DNA of 64,000 nt. It comes from Pseudomonas sp. Seg1. GTDB taxonomy: Bacteria > Pseudomonadota > Gammaproteobacteria > Pseudomonadales > Pseudomonadaceae. Each line of letters begins with the position of its first letter. Position 1 is the stretch's first letter. Made by a program: the position numbers and the translations under genes. This document shows, in pieces, positions 62,633-64,000 of this stretch. The notes under the pieces are model-generated. The model did no database searches, was not told where the DNA came from, and saw nothing but the letters and a program-made list of their open reading frames with translations. Where the stretch lies: positions 310,001 through 374,000 of the forward strand of contig NZ_AP021903.1 in assembly GCF_018326005.1 (NCBI RefSeq), read 5' to 3'.

Positions 62633-62680
62633 AAAACGGCCGCTGTCAGTGATGACTAGCGGCCGTTTTTGTTTGTGAGC
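62633..62680. repeat. Right 48-base direct repeat (terminator copy)
   Basis: A copy of 61831-61878 with 46 of 48 bases identical, including the full terminator stem. It now lies directly downstream of the minus-strand gene 62686-63138, for which it acts as terminator, and upstream of vapBC. Confidence 0.93.
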
Positions 62681-62685
62681 GTGGT

Positions 62686-63138
62686 TTATTCGCTCTTTTC
62701 TTCCGATGCTTCCTGCGACTTGCCGTAAGTATCCAGCGCAACCCCGAAATCGGTGATGAACTGTGGCTCGCTCAGCCAGGCCTGGGCGGTTTCGATGTCC
62801 ATGCCGTCGGCCCACATGCGGTAGTCGATCAGCATGTCGGCGGCCAAGTGGGTGGCGGCCATGCCTTCGTTGTCGGCGTTTTCCATGTCCAGCAGCTCTG
62901 GATGATCAACGATGATGAACGCCAGTTCGCGCAGCAGCGTCAACAGCATCTCGTTGCGGCTGATGGCTTCGGCGTCGCGCATTTTGCTGAACATCGCCAG
63001 GGTGTAATCCGGGATCGGCTCGGCGAGGTGACCGAGGTCTTCGTCCTGATCCAGCGGCTTACGCCCGACCATACGGATTTGCTTGGCTTTGGCCTTGGCG
63101 CGTTTGGCGCGTTTCTGTTGCTTGTTCAGGGATGCCAT
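62686..63138 (-). CDS. Tandem paralogue 1, protein of unknown function
   Basis: This 150-residue protein starts 'MASLNKQQKRAKRAKAKAKQIR', a strongly basic segment that could bind nucleic acid, followed by an acidic helical domain ('YTLAMFSKMRDAEAISRNEMLLTLLREL', 'DMLIDYRMWADGMDIETAQAWLSEPQFITDF'). It is paralogous to the gene directly upstream (63145-63558), sharing the basic start, 'F.KM.DAE.IS', 'IDYR.W' and 'A.AW...P.F..D'. The two genes are 6 bases apart and so co-transcribed. No known function. Confidence 0.8.
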   Translation of the reverse strand: MASLNKQQKRAKRAKAKAKQIRMVGRKPLDQDEDLGHLAEPIPDYTLAMFSKMRDAEAISRNEMLLTLLRELAFIIVDHPELLDMENADNEGMAATHLAADMLIDYRMWADGMDIETAQAWLSEPQFITDFGVALDTYGKSQEASEEKSE

Positions 63139-63144
63139 GGGAAC

Positions 63145-63558
63145 TCAGTTCTTCTGTTGGGTTTGTGCGGCGATCGCGTCGGACGCTGCCACATAGTCGG
63201 CCTGGAAGGCCGGGGATTCGATCCACGCCAATGCGCCGGCTTCGTCGGTTTCCTGGGACCACTGGCGATACTCGATCAGCGCCGCGAGGATGAAGTCCAT
63301 CGCGCCTTCTTCGCCTTCCTGCTCATAGACCAGTTCCAGCAACGGGTCTTCGAGGAACGCGGTGCACAGGGCTTGCTGGCTGATCTTCTCGGCGTCGATC
63401 ATTTTCTTGAACAGCTCGGTCAGATCCACCGACTCGAAGTCGATGCGGTCGTCGTTCGGGTCCAGCTCGACCGGCGCTTCGGCGCGTTTGCTGCGGTTCT
63501 GTTTGGCCTTGGTCTTGGCCCGTGCGGCGCGTTTTTGCTGCTTGTTGGCGGAGGCCAT
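63145..63558 (-). CDS. Tandem paralogue 2, protein of unknown function
   Basis: This 137-residue protein has the same layout as the next gene: basic start 'MASANKQQKRAARAKTKAKQNR', an acidic linker ('VELDPNDDRIDFESVDLTEL'), 'LFKKMIDAEKISQQALCTAFL' and 'LAALIEYRQWSQETDEAGALAWIESPAFQADYV'. The pair arose by tandem duplication. It follows the alpha/beta hydrolase gene on the same strand by 29 bases. Confidence 0.8.
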   Translation of the reverse strand: MASANKQQKRAARAKTKAKQNRSKRAEAPVELDPNDDRIDFESVDLTELFKKMIDAEKISQQALCTAFLEDPLLELVYEQEGEEGAMDFILAALIEYRQWSQETDEAGALAWIESPAFQADYVAASDAIAAQTQQKN

Positions 63559-63587
63559 GGTGTTGTTCCGTGGTGCGTTGGTTGGGC

Positions 63588-64000
63588 TCAGCTGCGCGGA
63601 ATTTGCCGCCCGGGTGTGTCGGGGGCCAATTCACCGGTTTGCAGCCAGGTCAGAGCGATGGGCCATAGTGTGGCTTGGTATGCGCTGCGAAAAAAGGCGA
63701 AATGTCCGACTTGTTGCTCGCCGATGTCCTGCGGTTCGATGCGCAGGTGGGTTTTCGAGGCGTTAGTGAAGTAGGCGAGCAGGCGTTCGATGGCCGAAAC
63801 AGTGCCGTAGGGATCGTCGCTGATGCTGATCGCCAGGGTTTGAGCACGGACATTGTCGAAGGGCAGAGCGCCGCGTTTTTCCATGAGGGCGCGACCGCTT
63901 GGGCGCCGTTCGAAACGCGGGGCAGGCGTGCTCCAGTCGCGCACAACGCCGGTTGGCGTATCCTCCAGCCAGCCAAGGCGTTTGCCGGGGAAGTAGCCGC
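63588..64000 (-). CDS. Alpha/beta hydrolase, COG4757-like (5' end cut by window)
   Basis: The frame is open at the right edge, so only the last 136 residues are seen, beginning 'GYFPGKRLGWLEDTPTGVVRDW' and ending 'TPGRQIPRS'. 'AISISDDPYGTVSAIERLLAYF' and 'GHFAFFRSAYQATLWPIALTWL' contain the likely Asp (D in 'SDDPYG') and His (GH.AFFR) of a hydrolase triad, with the serine elbow lying beyond the edge. It resembles the predicted alpha/beta hydrolases of the COG4757 group. An internal GTG at 63944 is not the start. The two tandem paralogues follow on the same strand. Confidence 0.75.
   Translation of the reverse strand, partial: GYFPGKRLGWLEDTPTGVVRDWSTPAPRFERRPSGRALMEKRGALPFDNVRAQTLAISISDDPYGTVSAIERLLAYFTNASKTHLRIEPQDIGEQQVGHFAFFRSAYQATLWPIALTWLQTGELAPDTPGRQIPRS

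Overview
The window is a chromosomal segment of a Pseudomonas, most likely of the P. fluorescens group. The gene run gshA, hotdog thioesterase, tex, ompR/envZ, rimK, rimB, hslR, PAP2 phosphatase, hslO, pckA follows the order I know from P. aeruginosa (PA5203 down to PA5192). The EAL gene rimA upstream of rimBK is the arrangement described in P. fluorescens SBW25. The intergenic spaces carry REP-type palindromes typical of fluorescent pseudomonads. These species statements come from memory of those genomes, not from a search.

Layout. 0-1 kb: 3'-truncated taurine-binding tauA. 1.3-14.9 kb: core block with glutathione synthesis, tex, the OmpR/EnvZ (AmgRS-like) two-component pair, the rimABK ribosome-modification operon, heat-shock genes hslR and hslO, and PEP carboxykinase. 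15.0-18.3 kb: an accessory block, all on the minus strand, with a ParE-like toxin and fused antitoxin, an orphan antitoxin-like paralogue, two paralogous small proteins and a lipase-like protein that could be an effector. 18.6-23.8 kb: exported protein, 43-residue lipoprotein, short RecQ helicase, 3-hydroxyacyl-CoA dehydrogenase with thioesterase, glycine-zipper protein. 24.2-28.4 kb: YdeP-type molybdoenzyme, fdhD and a LysR regulator. 28.5-31.2 kb: kbp, yrfG, nudE, cysQ. 31.4-35.8 kb: thioesterase, DctD/DctB-like two-component pair, rmlC. 36.3-42.0 kb: a kinase / M23-like / class III aminotransferase fusion next to the agmatine genes aguB and aguA. 42.2-46.8 kb: TonB siderophore receptor, DsbA-family protein, OprD-type porin. 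47.0-50.1 kb: 2OG-Fe(II) dioxygenase, GNAT, AzlC, AzlD, LysR. 50.4-55.2 kb: Xre/RES toxin-antitoxin pair and a large SF1 helicase abutting tRNA-Thr(UGU). 55.7-59.9 kb: methyltransferase and a basic amino acid ABC importer. 60.4-64.0 kb: GabP-like permease with a sigma-54 promoter, a vapBC module between two 48-bp direct repeats, two tandem paralogues of unknown function, and a 5'-truncated alpha/beta hydrolase.

How genes work together. Several sets look like functional units: rimABK (c-di-GMP-linked S6 glutamylation), fdhD with its molybdoenzyme under a LysR regulator, aguBA (agmatine to putrescine), the dioxygenase/AzlCD set (possibly making and exporting a hydroxylated amino acid) and the hisP-argT-hisQ-hisM-type importer. 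The most unusual parts are the 15-18 kb block, the repeat-flanked vapBC insertion, the possible RNA switch before the dioxygenase, the helicase beside tRNA-Thr, and the kinase-lyase fusion. No CRISPR array, insertion sequence, prophage or rRNA was seen.
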